Below, one piece after another: positions 24,600 to 33,909 of a DNA stretch of 64,000 nt. The position numbers and the translations under genes are program-made. Position 1 is the stretch's first letter. Each line of letters opens with the position of its first letter. Location: the NCBI GenBank assembly GCA_026993355.1, contig JALWTX010000022.1:62001-126000 (forward strand). The letters run 5' to 3'. This DNA comes from Flavobacteriales bacterium. GTDB lineage: Bacteria > Bacteroidota > Bacteroidia > Flavobacteriales > Flavobacteriaceae. The notes under the pieces were generated by a model that had not been told where the DNA came from, did not search any database, and saw only the letters and a list, made by a program, of their open reading frames with translations.

Positions 24600-27020
24600 T
24601 TAGTATAGGTCCGGATATTTTTGCGGATAAGCTTCAGCCATAATCTCATAGACTTTTTCAAAGATATCTTCGGTTGATGGTTTTGAAAAATAATCGCCAT
24701 CATGACCATAAGCCGGTCTATGTTCCTTGGCTGTTAAGGCTTGCGGTTTACTATCCAGATATTTCCAACCATTTTGTTCATTCAATATTTTGTCCAGAAT
24801 ATAGGCTGATGCACCACCCGGAACATCTTCATCTATAACTAACAAACGGTTTGTTTTTTTAAGACTTTTTACAATATCATGATTGATATCAAAAGGCAAT
24901 AATGATTGTACATCAATAACTTCCGCATCAATTCCGGCTTCTTTTAATTCTTGTGCGGCTTTTTGAACCAAACGTAAGGTAGAACCATATGAAACTAAAG
25001 TGATATCTTTTCCGTTTTTCAAAATTTCCACTTTGCCTACCGGCACTTTAAATTCACCCAAATTTTTCGGCATGGGTTCTTTTAGCCGGTATCCGTTTAA
25101 ACTTTCTACAATTAAAGCAGGATCGTCACTTTCTAACATGGTATTGTAAAAACCGGCTGCTTGTGTTAAATTACGCGGCACCAAAATATTGATTCCCCTT
25201 AAAAGGTGCAATAAACCGCCCATGGGCGATCCTGAATGCCAAATACCTTCAAGGCGATGACCACGTGTGCGAATGATAGCCGGTGCTTTTTGACGGCCAA
25301 AACTTCTATAATGCACCGTAGCTAAGTCGTCACTCATAGTTTGCAGGCCATATAAAATATAATCTAAATATTGTATTTCGGCAATAGGACGCAGCCCACG
25401 CATAGCTAAGCCTATACCTTGTCCGATAATGGTAGCTTCACGTATGCCTGTATCCGAGATGCGGGTTTCACCAAATTTAGCTTGCAAACCTTCCAAGCCT
25501 TGATTAACATCGCCAATTTTGCCACTATCTTCACCAAATGCTAATAATTCCGGATATTTTTCAAATAATTTTTCAAAATTATCTCTTAATATAATACGGC
25601 CATCAACAAGGGGGGCATTTTCATCGTATTCCGGTTTAACTTCTTTAATATGGATTGCCTTTTTAGTGCCTTCACTAAACAAATATTTACTATATTTAGG
25701 TTGTTGGATGGCTTTATAATGTTTAATCCAATCTGCTAACTTTGTTTTATTGAGAGTATTTTCTTGGCGTATATAACGTAAAGCTTTTCTGGCTGTTTCT
25801 AATATATCTGCCCGTTTAGGTTCTTTATTTTGGGCTAACTTATTGCGCAAGGGTAAAACGAAATTTTTCTGTTGACTTTCTTTGATTATGTCATCTAAAA
25901 TTTTAATTAATTCAAGCTTTTCGGCTTTCATGGGGGCCGTATAATCTGCCCAGGCTTTTTTACGTGCATCTTTGACACGTTTTTTGGCGTCTTTCTCTAT
26001 TTGATCCAAAGTTTCGGCGTCGGCTAAATTATTGGCCAAAATCCATTCACGCATTTTTTTAATACCGTCAAAATCTTTTTCCCATTGCAAACGTTCTTTT
26101 GATTTGTAACGCTCATGTGAGCCCGAAGTGGAGTGGCCCATAGGTTGTGTGCATTCTTGCACATGAATTAAGACAGGCACATGCTCTTCACGGGCTATTT
26201 TTTCGGCTTTTTGATAAGTTTCTATTAAGGCCGGATAGTCCCATGCTTTTACAGTCAATATTTCAACGCCTTTATCTTGCTCATCGCGTTGAAAACCTTT
26301 CATGACTTTTGAAATATTTTCTTTGGTCGTTTGGTATTTTGCATGGACCGATATGCCATATTCATCATCCCATACTTGCATGACAAGTGGTACTTGCATA
26401 ACGCCGGCAGCATTCATGGTTTCCCAAAAATGACCTTCAGATGTACTGGCATTACCAATGGTTCCCCAAGCAATTTCTTGTCCGTTATGAGAAAATTTAT
26501 CCGCATTAGCAGGCCGTTTTTCCAAATTACGATAAACTTTTGAGGCTTGTGCCAACCCAAGCAAACGTGGCATTTGTGCCGCAGTTGACGAGATATCGGC
26601 ACTACTGTTTTTTTGGTTCATAAGATTTTTCCACTCACCGTTTTCATCCAAACTATGCGTTGAAAAGTGATTGTTCATTTGCCGGCCGGCCGAATGGGGT
26701 TCAAAATTAATATCGGGATGTCCATATAAAGCCGCAAAAAATTGTTCGGGAGTTAAAGCATCAATGGCTAGCATAAATGTTTGATCACGGTAATAACCCG
26801 AACGAAAATCGCCGTTTTTAAATACTTTGGCCCAAGCCAACTGTGGCAATTCTTTGCCATCTCCAAAAATACCAAAACTACCTTTGCCTGACAGCACTTC
26901 TTTACGGCCATCCATACTTAAGGCACGGCTTAAATTGGCTAATTTGTAATCGTTTAAAATTTCTTGTTTAAATTCTTCAAAACTAAGGTCTTGTTGTAAA
27001 TCTTGTATATTTTGAGGCAT
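24600..27020 (-). CDS. Fused alpha/beta E1 of branched-chain 2-oxoacid dehydrogenase
   Basis: Thiamine-diphosphate-dependent decarboxylase of the branched-chain 2-oxoacid dehydrogenase (or a related 2-oxoacid dehydrogenase) complex. The N-terminal half is the E1-alpha type with the ThDP fold region 'WGTIGNASTSEGHFWE' near 185-200 and 'CTQPMGHSTSGSHERYKSKER' near 288-308; the C-terminal half from about residue 470 is the E1-beta type: 'LAFGEDSGKIGDVNQGLEGL', 'EIQYLDYILYGLQTMSDDLATVHYRS', ending 'HRPAYGHDGDYFSK'. The fusion, 806 aa, is common in Bacteroidota. E2 and E3 are not in the window. Own promoter at 27044-27051. Confidence 0.9.
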   Translation of the reverse strand: MPQNIQDLQQDLSFEEFKQEILNDYKLANLSRALSMDGRKEVLSGKGSFGIFGDGKELPQLAWAKVFKNGDFRSGYYRDQTFMLAIDALTPEQFFAALYGHPDINFEPHSAGRQMNNHFSTHSLDENGEWKNLMNQKNSSADISSTAAQMPRLLGLAQASKVYRNLEKRPANADKFSHNGQEIAWGTIGNASTSEGHFWETMNAAGVMQVPLVMQVWDDEYGISVHAKYQTTKENISKVMKGFQRDEQDKGVEILTVKAWDYPALIETYQKAEKIAREEHVPVLIHVQECTQPMGHSTSGSHERYKSKERLQWEKDFDGIKKMREWILANNLADAETLDQIEKDAKKRVKDARKKAWADYTAPMKAEKLELIKILDDIIKESQQKNFVLPLRNKLAQNKEPKRADILETARKALRYIRQENTLNKTKLADWIKHYKAIQQPKYSKYLFSEGTKKAIHIKEVKPEYDENAPLVDGRIILRDNFEKLFEKYPELLAFGEDSGKIGDVNQGLEGLQAKFGETRISDTGIREATIIGQGIGLAMRGLRPIAEIQYLDYILYGLQTMSDDLATVHYRSFGRQKAPAIIRTRGHRLEGIWHSGSPMGGLLHLLRGINILVPRNLTQAAGFYNTMLESDDPALIVESLNGYRLKEPMPKNLGEFKVPVGKVEILKNGKDITLVSYGSTLRLVQKAAQELKEAGIDAEVIDVQSLLPFDINHDIVKSLKKTNRLLVIDEDVPGGASAYILDKILNEQNGWKYLDSKPQALTAKEHRPAYGHDGDYFSKPSTEDIFEKVYEIMAEAYPQKYPDLY

Positions 27021-27043
27021 TGTTTTCTTTTTTATGTCCTGGA

Positions 27044-27051
27044 CAAATTTA
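27044..27051 (-). promoter_or_regulatory. -7 promoter element of the E1 fusion gene
   Basis: TAAATTTG on the minus strand, 23 nt upstream of the ATG. Confidence 0.55.
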
Positions 27052-27102
27052 AGAAAAAAAAATGAATAATGCTTTATGCCATGCTTATGCTTTGATGATA
27101 AA

Positions 27103-27996
27103 CTAAGGGGTTAATAAATGAATTGCTTTGGGTAATATTTCAATATTTACGGGTAATTGTCCGGTAATTTCACCATCGGGGGAAGTAATTTTTGTGGATG
27201 GCGATTTGAAAGATATGTTATTTGTTTGAAAATAAGTTACATAAGGACTATTAATATAACTTCCATCAAAAATTTTAGGAAAAGTTTTCAATAAATTCCA
27301 ACGGCTTATTTTATTAACAATAACCACATCAAACAAGCCATCATCCATTATGGCTTTTGGGGCGATTAAAAAATCATTCCCGGAAAATTTGGAATTGGAT
27401 ACGGTAACAAATAAATTGTCAACCGTATAACTTTTGCCTTCAATCTTATAAGTTAACGGATAAGTTTTCAGTTTAAGGGTATTTATCAATACGCCGATAG
27501 TATATGCCCATTTTTTTAGCCATTTGTATTTAATGGCTGTTAAAGTTACATCTGTTGTAAAACCAAACCCCATCATATTGGCAAAATAATAAGAGGTATT
27601 TTCAGTTTTTACTTTAATAATATCTACCGGTTTTATGTGTCCTTGCCGGATAATTTTAACAAAATCTGCCAGTTGCCCTTTGGCCGGAAGTAATTCTCTT
27701 GACAGTGAATTGCCGGTCCCCATAGGTATGATGCCTAGTGGTAACGAAACTTTTTGCGGATGGTTTTTATAAGCGTTAAGGATATCAAAAAAACTACCAT
27801 CACCGCCGGCTGCTACAAGTGCATCATATTTTGACAGATTAAAATTAATTAAAGTATCTTGAGCAAATTGTGGGTAAGCAGTCTGAATAATTTCGGCGTC
27901 AATATTTTGTTGACTGAACAAGTGTTTTAATTCAGGTAAATCTTTGGCTGCTTGCCCACCGCCTGCTTTGGGATTGAAAAAACAAAGGATTTTCAA
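27103..27996 (-). CDS. Diacylglycerol/lipid kinase family protein
   Basis: Canonical DAGK/YegS-type lipid kinase of 297 aa. The nucleotide loop 'AAGGDGSFFDILNAY' is at about 62-76 and 'PMGTGNSLSREL' near 90-101; the C-terminal lobe has 'APKAIMDDGLFDVVIV' and 'SPDGEITGQLPVNIEIL'. It phosphorylates a lipid with a free hydroxyl at the inner membrane, substrate not certain. It is the last gene of the kdsD-tatC-lptB-era row. A shorter, altered relative lies at 6181-6858. Confidence 0.88.
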   Translation of the reverse strand: MKILCFFNPKAGGGQAAKDLPELKHLFSQQNIDAEIIQTAYPQFAQDTLINFNLSKYDALVAAGGDGSFFDILNAYKNHPQKVSLPLGIIPMGTGNSLSRELLPAKGQLADFVKIIRQGHIKPVDIIKVKTENTSYYFANMMGFGFTTDVTLTAIKYKWLKKWAYTIGVLINTLKLKTYPLTYKIEGKSYTVDNLFVTVSNSKFSGNDFLIAPKAIMDDGLFDVVIVNKISRWNLLKTFPKIFDGSYINSPYVTYFQTNNISFKSPSTKITSPDGEITGQLPVNIEILPKAIHLLTP

Positions 27997-28031
27997 ATAG
28001 AATAATTTTAATGTGTTACAATTTGCCGGTT

Positions 28032-28946
28032 TTAGTCTTTATAACCGAATCTACGGAGTTGATCGGCTTTTTTTCGCCAGTCTTTATTTACTTTAACATA
28101 AAGTTCTAAATAAATTTTCTTGCCAAAAAATTTTTCAAGGTCTTTGCGCGCTTCAGTTCCAATTCGTTTTAATCCGGCACCTTTATGGCCGATTAAAATG
28201 CCTTTTTGTGATTCGCGTTCTACATAAATAATAGACCTGATGCGTATGCGGTCGCCTTCATCTTTAAATTCTTCTGTTTCTACTTCTACTGAATAGGGGA
28301 TTTCTTTTTTGTAATGCTTCAGTATCTTTTCCCGGATTTTTTCATTGACAATAAAACGTTCTGTTTTATCGGTTAGTTGATCTTTGGAAAAATAAGGCGG
28401 CGATTCGGGCAATAGTTCCAAAATACGGTTCAAAACCTGATTGACACCGAACCCATGCAAGGCGGAAATCGGAAAAATTTCGGCGTTTGGCACTTTTTCT
28501 TGCCAATATTTTATCATTTCTTCCAATTTTTCTTGATCGGTTTGATCAACTTTATTAATAAGCAACAAAACTGGAACTTTTGATTTGGCTATTTTGTCAA
28601 AAAAAGCTTCATTTTTCAAATCTTTTTCACCGGCTTCAACCATATAAATTAAAATGTCGGCATCTTCAAAAGATTCTTTGACAAAGTCCATCATGGCTTC
28701 TTGCATTTCGTAAGCCGGTTTAATAATACCTGGCGTATCAGAAAAAACAACTTGATAGTCATCGCCGTTGACAATACCTAATATTCGCTGTCTCGTCGTT
28801 TGTGCTTTTGGGGTAGTAATGGCTAAATCTTCACCGACGACGGCATTTAAAAAGGTTGATTTGCCCACATTAGGATTGCCTATTATATTGACAAAACCGG
28901 CTTTGTGTTTTTTGGGATTTTCTCCCTCTTTTTTTGGTTCATTCAT
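28032..28946 (-). CDS. era: GTPase Era
   Basis: Ribosome-associated GTPase that binds the 3' end of 16S rRNA and helps assemble the 30S subunit. GTPase motifs: G1 'GNPNVGKST' near 23-31, G2 'TPKAQTTRQRI', G3 'DTPGI' near 70-74, G4 'NKVD' near 134-137; the KH domain at the C-terminus contains 'ESQKGILIGHKGAGLKRIG'. The length of 304 aa is normal for Era. It lies in a minus-strand row with lptB upstream at 13 bp. Confidence 0.97.
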   Translation of the reverse strand: MNEPKKEGENPKKHKAGFVNIIGNPNVGKSTFLNAVVGEDLAITTPKAQTTRQRILGIVNGDDYQVVFSDTPGIIKPAYEMQEAMMDFVKESFEDADILIYMVEAGEKDLKNEAFFDKIAKSKVPVLLLINKVDQTDQEKLEEMIKYWQEKVPNAEIFPISALHGFGVNQVLNRILELLPESPPYFSKDQLTDKTERFIVNEKIREKILKHYKKEIPYSVEVETEEFKDEGDRIRIRSIIYVERESQKGILIGHKGAGLKRIGTEARKDLEKFFGKKIYLELYVKVNKDWRKKADQLRRFGYKD

Positions 28947-28959
28947 TTTATATAATATT

Positions 28960-29691
28960 TTATTTCTTTTTTCTCAATTCAAAATTTTGTCCCAAATAGA
29001 CTTTCCTGACCATCTCATCATTGGCCAGTTCTTCGGGTGTACCGTGTTTCAAAATTTTTCCTTCAAACATCAGATAAGTTTTATCGGTAATAGCCAAAGT
29101 TTCTTGCACATTATGATCTGTAATTAAAATACCGATATTTTTATCTTTTAAATGTGCTACAATTTTTTGAATATCTTCAACGGCAATCGGGTCAACACCG
29201 GCAAATGGTTCGTCTAATAAAATAAATTTAGGGTTAGATGCCAACGCACGGGCTATTTCTGTACGTCGTCTTTCGCCCCCCGATAAAAGTTTTCCCAGAC
29301 GCTTGCGTTTTTCGGTTAAACCGAATTCCTCTAACAAACTTTCTAATTTTTCTTTTTGTTCTGCTTTTGACAGCGGGGTAAACTCCAAGGCAGCTTTAAT
29401 ATTATCCTCAATGCTTAGATCTCTAAAAACCGAATTTTCTTGTGCCAAATAACCTATTCCCAATTGCGCCCGCTTATACATAGGATAGTCGGTAATATCT
29501 GTTTGATCAAGATAAACATGCCCGCTGTTAGGTTTAATTAAGCCGACAATCATATAAAAAGTGGTGGTTTTTCCTGCACCATTTGGGCCCAATAAACCGA
29601 TTATTTCACCTTGATTTACTTCTAAACTATTTCCCCGGACAACTTCTTTTGACCCATATTTTTTGACTAAATTTTCAGCACGCAATTTCAT
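28960..29691 (-). CDS. lptB: LPS export ABC transporter ATP-binding protein
   Basis: ATPase that powers LPS transport to the outer membrane together with LptF/LptG. Walker A 'GPNGAGKTT' near 35-43, signature 'LSGGERRRTEIARAL' near 139-153, Walker B 'FILLDEPFAGVD' near 160-171, switch His 'TDHNVQET' near 194-201. 'GIGYLAQENSVFRDLSIEDN' is the LptB-specific Q-loop. Its presence shows an outer membrane with lipopolysaccharide. Other lpt genes are elsewhere. Confidence 0.95.
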   Translation of the reverse strand: MKLRAENLVKKYGSKEVVRGNSLEVNQGEIIGLLGPNGAGKTTTFYMIVGLIKPNSGHVYLDQTDITDYPMYKRAQLGIGYLAQENSVFRDLSIEDNIKAALEFTPLSKAEQKEKLESLLEEFGLTEKRKRLGKLLSGGERRRTEIARALASNPKFILLDEPFAGVDPIAVEDIQKIVAHLKDKNIGILITDHNVQETLAITDKTYLMFEGKILKHGTPEELANDEMVRKVYLGQNFELRKKK

Positions 29692-29716
29692 ATTTTGATT
29701 TTTTTATGATAACTTC

Positions 29717-30514
29717 CTAAGCTTCAGTTATATCTGTTGAATATTTTTTACCCACAATTTTAGCTACATAAATACTTATTTCGTATAAAATTAACAATGG
29801 AATAGCGACAATAATTTGACTGACGATATCCGGTGGTGTAATAACGGCGGCTAAGATAAGAATTAAAACCAAGGCGTATTTACGGTTTTGTTTTAAAAAT
29901 TTATCATCAATTAAACCCATTTTGGCTAAAAAATAAATGATGATTGGCAATTCGAAAACAATGCCATTGGCCAAGACTGTGGTCCGTACTAAGGAATTAT
30001 AGGACGAGAGATCGATGTTATTTTTGATTTCGCTGGTCACAAAATAATTTCCTAAAAAATTGACAGACAGAGGTGTAATTACATAATATCCAAACAAAAT
30101 CCCCAATATAAATAAAATACTACTGACCAATATAAAAGCCAGGCCGTATTTTTTTTCGTTGTCATATAAAGCCGGTTTGATAAATTTCCATAATTCATAT
30201 ATTATATAAGGAAAAGCTATAATCAAACCAAAAATAATAGACGTCCAAATATGGGCGGAAAACTGTCCGGACATTGACCGGTTGATAATATTGATGGGAA
30301 TTTGCTTAATACAAAGGGCTTCACTAATTTTACAGAATAAGCGATAGGTAATAAAATCAGGATTTTTAGGCGCAAAAATAATTTTATCATAGACAAATTG
30401 AATATTGATGGCAATAATAACTGCACCGATAGCCACTGCCACAGCCGAATGAAATAAAAATTTTCTTAAATCATTCAGGTGATCGATGATACTCATTTCT
30501 TTTTGGTCGCTCAT
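29717..30514 (-). CDS. tatC: Twin-arginine translocase subunit TatC
   Basis: Receptor component of the Tat pathway, which exports folded proteins. It has six predicted membrane helices; the N-terminal 'MSIIDHLNDLRKFLFHSAVAV' corresponds to the TatC HLxELR signature (here HLNDLR), 'FPYIIYELWKFIKPALYDNEKKY' is the first periplasmic/cytoplasmic loop with the conserved Glu, and 'VFELPIIIYFLAKMGLI' follows. It sits between kdsD and lptB; TatA is not here. Length 265 aa is normal. Confidence 0.95.
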   Translation of the reverse strand: MSDQKEMSIIDHLNDLRKFLFHSAVAVAIGAVIIAINIQFVYDKIIFAPKNPDFITYRLFCKISEALCIKQIPINIINRSMSGQFSAHIWTSIIFGLIIAFPYIIYELWKFIKPALYDNEKKYGLAFILVSSILFILGILFGYYVITPLSVNFLGNYFVTSEIKNNIDLSSYNSLVRTTVLANGIVFELPIIIYFLAKMGLIDDKFLKQNRKYALVLILILAAVITPPDIVSQIIVAIPLLILYEISIYVAKIVGKKYSTDITEA

Positions 30515-30537
30515 AAAATGTTAATTTAAAATCAATT

Positions 30538-31506
30538 TCATATAATGCCTTCTTTAATCAAATCATGTAAATGTATCATTCCTTGATAATTTCCTTGTTG
30601 ATCAATCACAATGAGCTGATTGATGTTATGGGTTTTCATTATTTTTAAAGCATCAACCGCCAAGGCATCATTCGTTATTTTTTTGGGGTTAGGGCTCATA
30701 ATATCCGCTGCTTTTATAGCCGATAAGTCCGTTTTTTGTTGTAACATACGACGTATATCGCCATCGGTTATAATGCCTGTAATGTCATTTTTATCGACAA
30801 TGGCTGTTGCACCCAATCTTTTTTTAGTTATTTCAATAATAACATCTTTAACAGGATCGTCAGGGTGGGATAAAGGTTTTTCGTTGTTGCTAATTAAGTC
30901 ACGCACTCTAAGATATAATTTTTTACCCAAGGTGCCACCGGGGTGATATTTGGCAAAATCGCGTTCATTAAAACCTTTATTTTCAAGCAAAGCTACAGCC
31001 AGTGCATCGCCCATAACCATTTGTAATGTCGTACTGGTAGTAGGAGCCAAATTGTTTGGACAGGCTTCTTTCTCCATGGGGGTATATAAAAGATAATCAG
31101 TATTTTTGGCCAAATAAGATTGGTTATTGGCCGTTAGTCCAATCATTTTATTACCAAAATTCTTAATTAATGGTATCAACACTTTTATTTCGGGTGTATT
31201 GCCACTTTTAGATAATATTAATACCACATCTTCTTTTTGGATAATCCCCAAATCGCCATGAATGGCATCACTGGCATGCATAAAAACAGCCGGTGTACCT
31301 GTTGAATTTAGAGTAGCTACTATTTTGCCGGCAACATTGGCACTTTTGCCGATGCCGGTGACAATTAGCCGGCCATTTGATTGCGCGATAAGTTGTACAA
31401 CATCCGCAAAATTTTCATCAATATGATCCTGAAGTTTTTGCAAAGCTTCAATTTCAATGTTTAAAGTTTGCTGTCCGGATTTGATAATTTTTTTTCTACT
31501 TTCCAA
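30538..31506 (-). CDS. kdsD: Arabinose-5-phosphate isomerase (KpsF/GutQ family)
   Basis: Converts ribulose-5-phosphate to arabinose-5-phosphate, the precursor of Kdo in LPS. The SIS domain has 'GRLIVTGIGKSANVAGKIVATLNSTGTPAVFMHASDAIHGDLG' near 44-86 and 'LILSKSGNTPEIKVLIPL' near 95-112; 'MVMGDALAVALLE' follows. Two CBS domains occupy about 205-322 ('DGDIRRML'). The 322-aa length is typical. It is the first gene of a minus-strand row of tatC, lptB, era and lipid kinase; the closeness to lptB fits a role in LPS. Confidence 0.93.
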   Translation of the reverse strand: MESRKKIIKSGQQTLNIEIEALQKLQDHIDENFADVVQLIAQSNGRLIVTGIGKSANVAGKIVATLNSTGTPAVFMHASDAIHGDLGIIQKEDVVLILSKSGNTPEIKVLIPLIKNFGNKMIGLTANNQSYLAKNTDYLLYTPMEKEACPNNLAPTTSTTLQMVMGDALAVALLENKGFNERDFAKYHPGGTLGKKLYLRVRDLISNNEKPLSHPDDPVKDVIIEITKKRLGATAIVDKNDITGIITDGDIRRMLQQKTDLSAIKAADIMSPNPKKITNDALAVDALKIMKTHNINQLIVIDQQGNYQGMIHLHDLIKEGII

Positions 31507-31548
31507 CTAATTAAAGTTTAATTTTGTTAAACATTCAAAAAAATCTTT

Positions 31549-31556
31549 TATATTTG
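31549..31556 (+). promoter_or_regulatory. -7 promoter element upstream of the second recQ
   Basis: TATATTTG, perfect match, 113 nt before the recQ ATG. It implies a leader of about 110 nt; no clear fold was seen in it. Confidence 0.45.
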
Positions 31557-31669
31557 AATAAACAAACAGCTTATAACAGCTCCAAATGCAAATTTAAAAT
31601 ATAATTTAATGTAAAAGTATTTTTCATATTTTTATTTTTTGCATTCAAAATAAGTTAATCAGAGGATTT

Positions 31670-33868
31670 ATGACAGAAGCACAATCAAAAGAACTCAAAG
31701 CTGCCTTAAAAAAATATTTTGGTTTTGACCAATTTAAAGGTTTGCAAGAACAAGTAACAGAAAGTATTATGGACAATCATAATACGTTTGCCGTTATGCC
31801 AACCGGTGGAGGAAAATCTTTAACTTATCAATTACCGGCACTTTTAAAAGAAGGCACGGCTATAGTGGTTTCTCCTTTAATTGCCCTTATGAAAAACCAA
31901 GTGGATGCTTTGCGTGGTATTTCCGAAAATCCCGGAATTGTTCATTTGCTCAATTCCACTTTAAATAAATCAGAAATACGACAGGTTAAAGAAGATATTC
32001 GCAATGGTGTAACCAAGTTGTTATATGTTGCCCCGGAATCTTTAAAAAAAGAAGAAAATGTTGAATTTTTGAGATCGGTCAAACTATCTTTTGTCGCTAT
32101 AGATGAAGCCCATTGTATCTCTGAATGGGGACACGATTTCCGGCCGGAATATGGTAATTTGAGAAAAATTATCAATGATATTGATCCCAATTTGCCTATT
32201 ATTGCGCTGACAGCTACGGCAACGACCAAAGTTCAAGAGGATATATTAAAAAATTTGCATATACAAGATGCCAATGTTTTTAAGGCTTCTTTTAACCGGC
32301 CCAATTTATTTTATGAAGTTCGTCCTAAAACCAAAGAGGTTGATAAAGAATTGATTAAATTTATCAAGCAACGAGAAGGGCAATCCGGGATAATTTACAC
32401 TTTAAGTCGAAAATCGGTTGAGCAATTAGTCCAAACTTTGCAAGTAAATGGCATTAAAGCCATTCCATATCACGCCGGTTTGGATAGTAAAACCCGTTCA
32501 AAACACCAAGATATGTTTTTAATGAACGATGCCGATGTGGTTGTTGCTACTATCGCATTTGGGATGGGTATAGATAAACCGGATGTTCGTTTTGTTGTTC
32601 ATTATGATATGCCTAAAAGTTTAGAAAGTTATTATCAAGAAACCGGAAGGGCCGGACGGGATGGGGGCGAAGGTCATTGTTTGGCTTTTTACTCTTATAA
32701 AGATATTGAGAAACTGGAAAAATTTATCACGCAAAATAAAACAGTGGGTGAAAAAGAAATTGCCATAGCCTTACTCAATGAAGTGGTGGCTTATGCCGAA
32801 ACTTCCATTTCACGGCGACAATTTTTATTGCATTACTTCGGAGAAGAATTTGACCCGGCTACCGGTGAGGGAGGCGATATGGATGACAATGTGCGTAATC
32901 CTAAGAAAAAAATTGAGGCCAAAACCGAAGCTGAGAAAGTATTGCAAGTGGTAGATAAAACCAAAGAAATATATAAGCCTAAAGAAGTTATTAATACTCT
33001 TATAGGTAAAGAAAACGCCTTGATAAAATCGCATAATACGCATACCCAACCTTATTTTGGAATAGGTAAAGATAAAGACGAACATTTTTGGATGGCGCTT
33101 ATCCGGCAATTGTTAGTAGCCGGCTATCTAAAAAAACAAATAGAAAATTATGGTGTTTTACAACTTACCGGTAAAGGACGAGAATTTTTGAAACAACCCG
33201 CTTCCTTTATGATGACTGAAGATCACCGGTATGATGAAGAGGTAGCAAACAGTTATGCACCCGCCAAATCTGCTGCTTCGGATGAGAAATTGATAAAAAT
33301 GCTTAAAAACTTGCGAAAAGATGTTGCCAAACAAAAAGGGGTGCCGCCTTATATCATTTTCCAAGAACCCTCATTAGAAGATATGGCGCTTAAGTATCCG
33401 GTAAGCATTGAGGAGCTAGCGAGTATTTATGGCGTAGGAGAGGGTAAAGCACGTAAATTCGGAAGACCTTTTGTCGAACTTATTGCCAAATATGTTGACG
33501 AAAATAATATAGAACGACCGGAAGACTTTATTGTTAAATCGACGGCTAACCGCTCTGCTTTAAAAATATTTATTATTAAAAATACCGACCGTAAAATCCC
33601 CTTAGATGATATTGCTGCAGCTAAAGGCTTGAATATGGATGAATTGCTGAAAGAAATGGAGCAAATTGTGTATATGGGAACCAAATTAAATATCGATTAT
33701 TATCTTGAAGAAATTTTTGATGAAGATCAAATTGAAGAACTTCATGATTATTTTATGGAAGCAGATTCAGATAAAATAAGTTTGGCGATGGAAGAATTTG
33801 AAGGCGAGTATGAAGAAGAAGAATTGCGACTTTTCCGGATAAAATTTATTAGTGATGTTGCCAATTAA
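31670..33868 (+). CDS. recQ: ATP-dependent DNA helicase RecQ (long form, with HRDC)
   Basis: Second RecQ in the window. Motif 0 'YFGFDQFKGLQ' near 15-25, Walker A 'MPTGGGKS' near 43-50, DEAH box 'DEAHCISEWGHDFRPEYG' near 145-162, motif VI 'QETGRAGRDGGEG' near 323-335. After the RecA domains the zinc-binding cysteines of the RQC are absent: 'SRRQFLLHYFGEE' and 'GGDMDDN' stand where Cys would be. A winged helix and an HRDC domain ('DMALKYPVSIEELASIYGVGEGKARKFG') follow, and an extra acidic C-terminal part brings it to 732 aa, as in other Bacteroidota RecQ. ATG start is clear. Confidence 0.93.
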   Translation: MTEAQSKELKAALKKYFGFDQFKGLQEQVTESIMDNHNTFAVMPTGGGKSLTYQLPALLKEGTAIVVSPLIALMKNQVDALRGISENPGIVHLLNSTLNKSEIRQVKEDIRNGVTKLLYVAPESLKKEENVEFLRSVKLSFVAIDEAHCISEWGHDFRPEYGNLRKIINDIDPNLPIIALTATATTKVQEDILKNLHIQDANVFKASFNRPNLFYEVRPKTKEVDKELIKFIKQREGQSGIIYTLSRKSVEQLVQTLQVNGIKAIPYHAGLDSKTRSKHQDMFLMNDADVVVATIAFGMGIDKPDVRFVVHYDMPKSLESYYQETGRAGRDGGEGHCLAFYSYKDIEKLEKFITQNKTVGEKEIAIALLNEVVAYAETSISRRQFLLHYFGEEFDPATGEGGDMDDNVRNPKKKIEAKTEAEKVLQVVDKTKEIYKPKEVINTLIGKENALIKSHNTHTQPYFGIGKDKDEHFWMALIRQLLVAGYLKKQIENYGVLQLTGKGREFLKQPASFMMTEDHRYDEEVANSYAPAKSAASDEKLIKMLKNLRKDVAKQKGVPPYIIFQEPSLEDMALKYPVSIEELASIYGVGEGKARKFGRPFVELIAKYVDENNIERPEDFIVKSTANRSALKIFIIKNTDRKIPLDDIAAAKGLNMDELLKEMEQIVYMGTKLNIDYYLEEIFDEDQIEELHDYFMEADSDKISLAMEEFEGEYEEEELRLFRIKFISDVAN

Positions 33869-33883
33869 AATACAGAAAGAAAG

Positions 33884-33909
33884 AAACGCCAATTAAGGCG
33901 TTTTTTTTT
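33884..33909. terminator. Bidirectional terminator between recQ and the DoxX-like gene
   Basis: AAACGCC / GGCGTTT stem with 6-nt loop, followed by a long T run; between convergent genes. Confidence 0.85.

Noticed and set aside
31557-31669. Possible riboswitch in the ~110-nt leader of the second recQ
   Set aside because: No helix of note could be drawn and the gene is not a usual riboswitch target.
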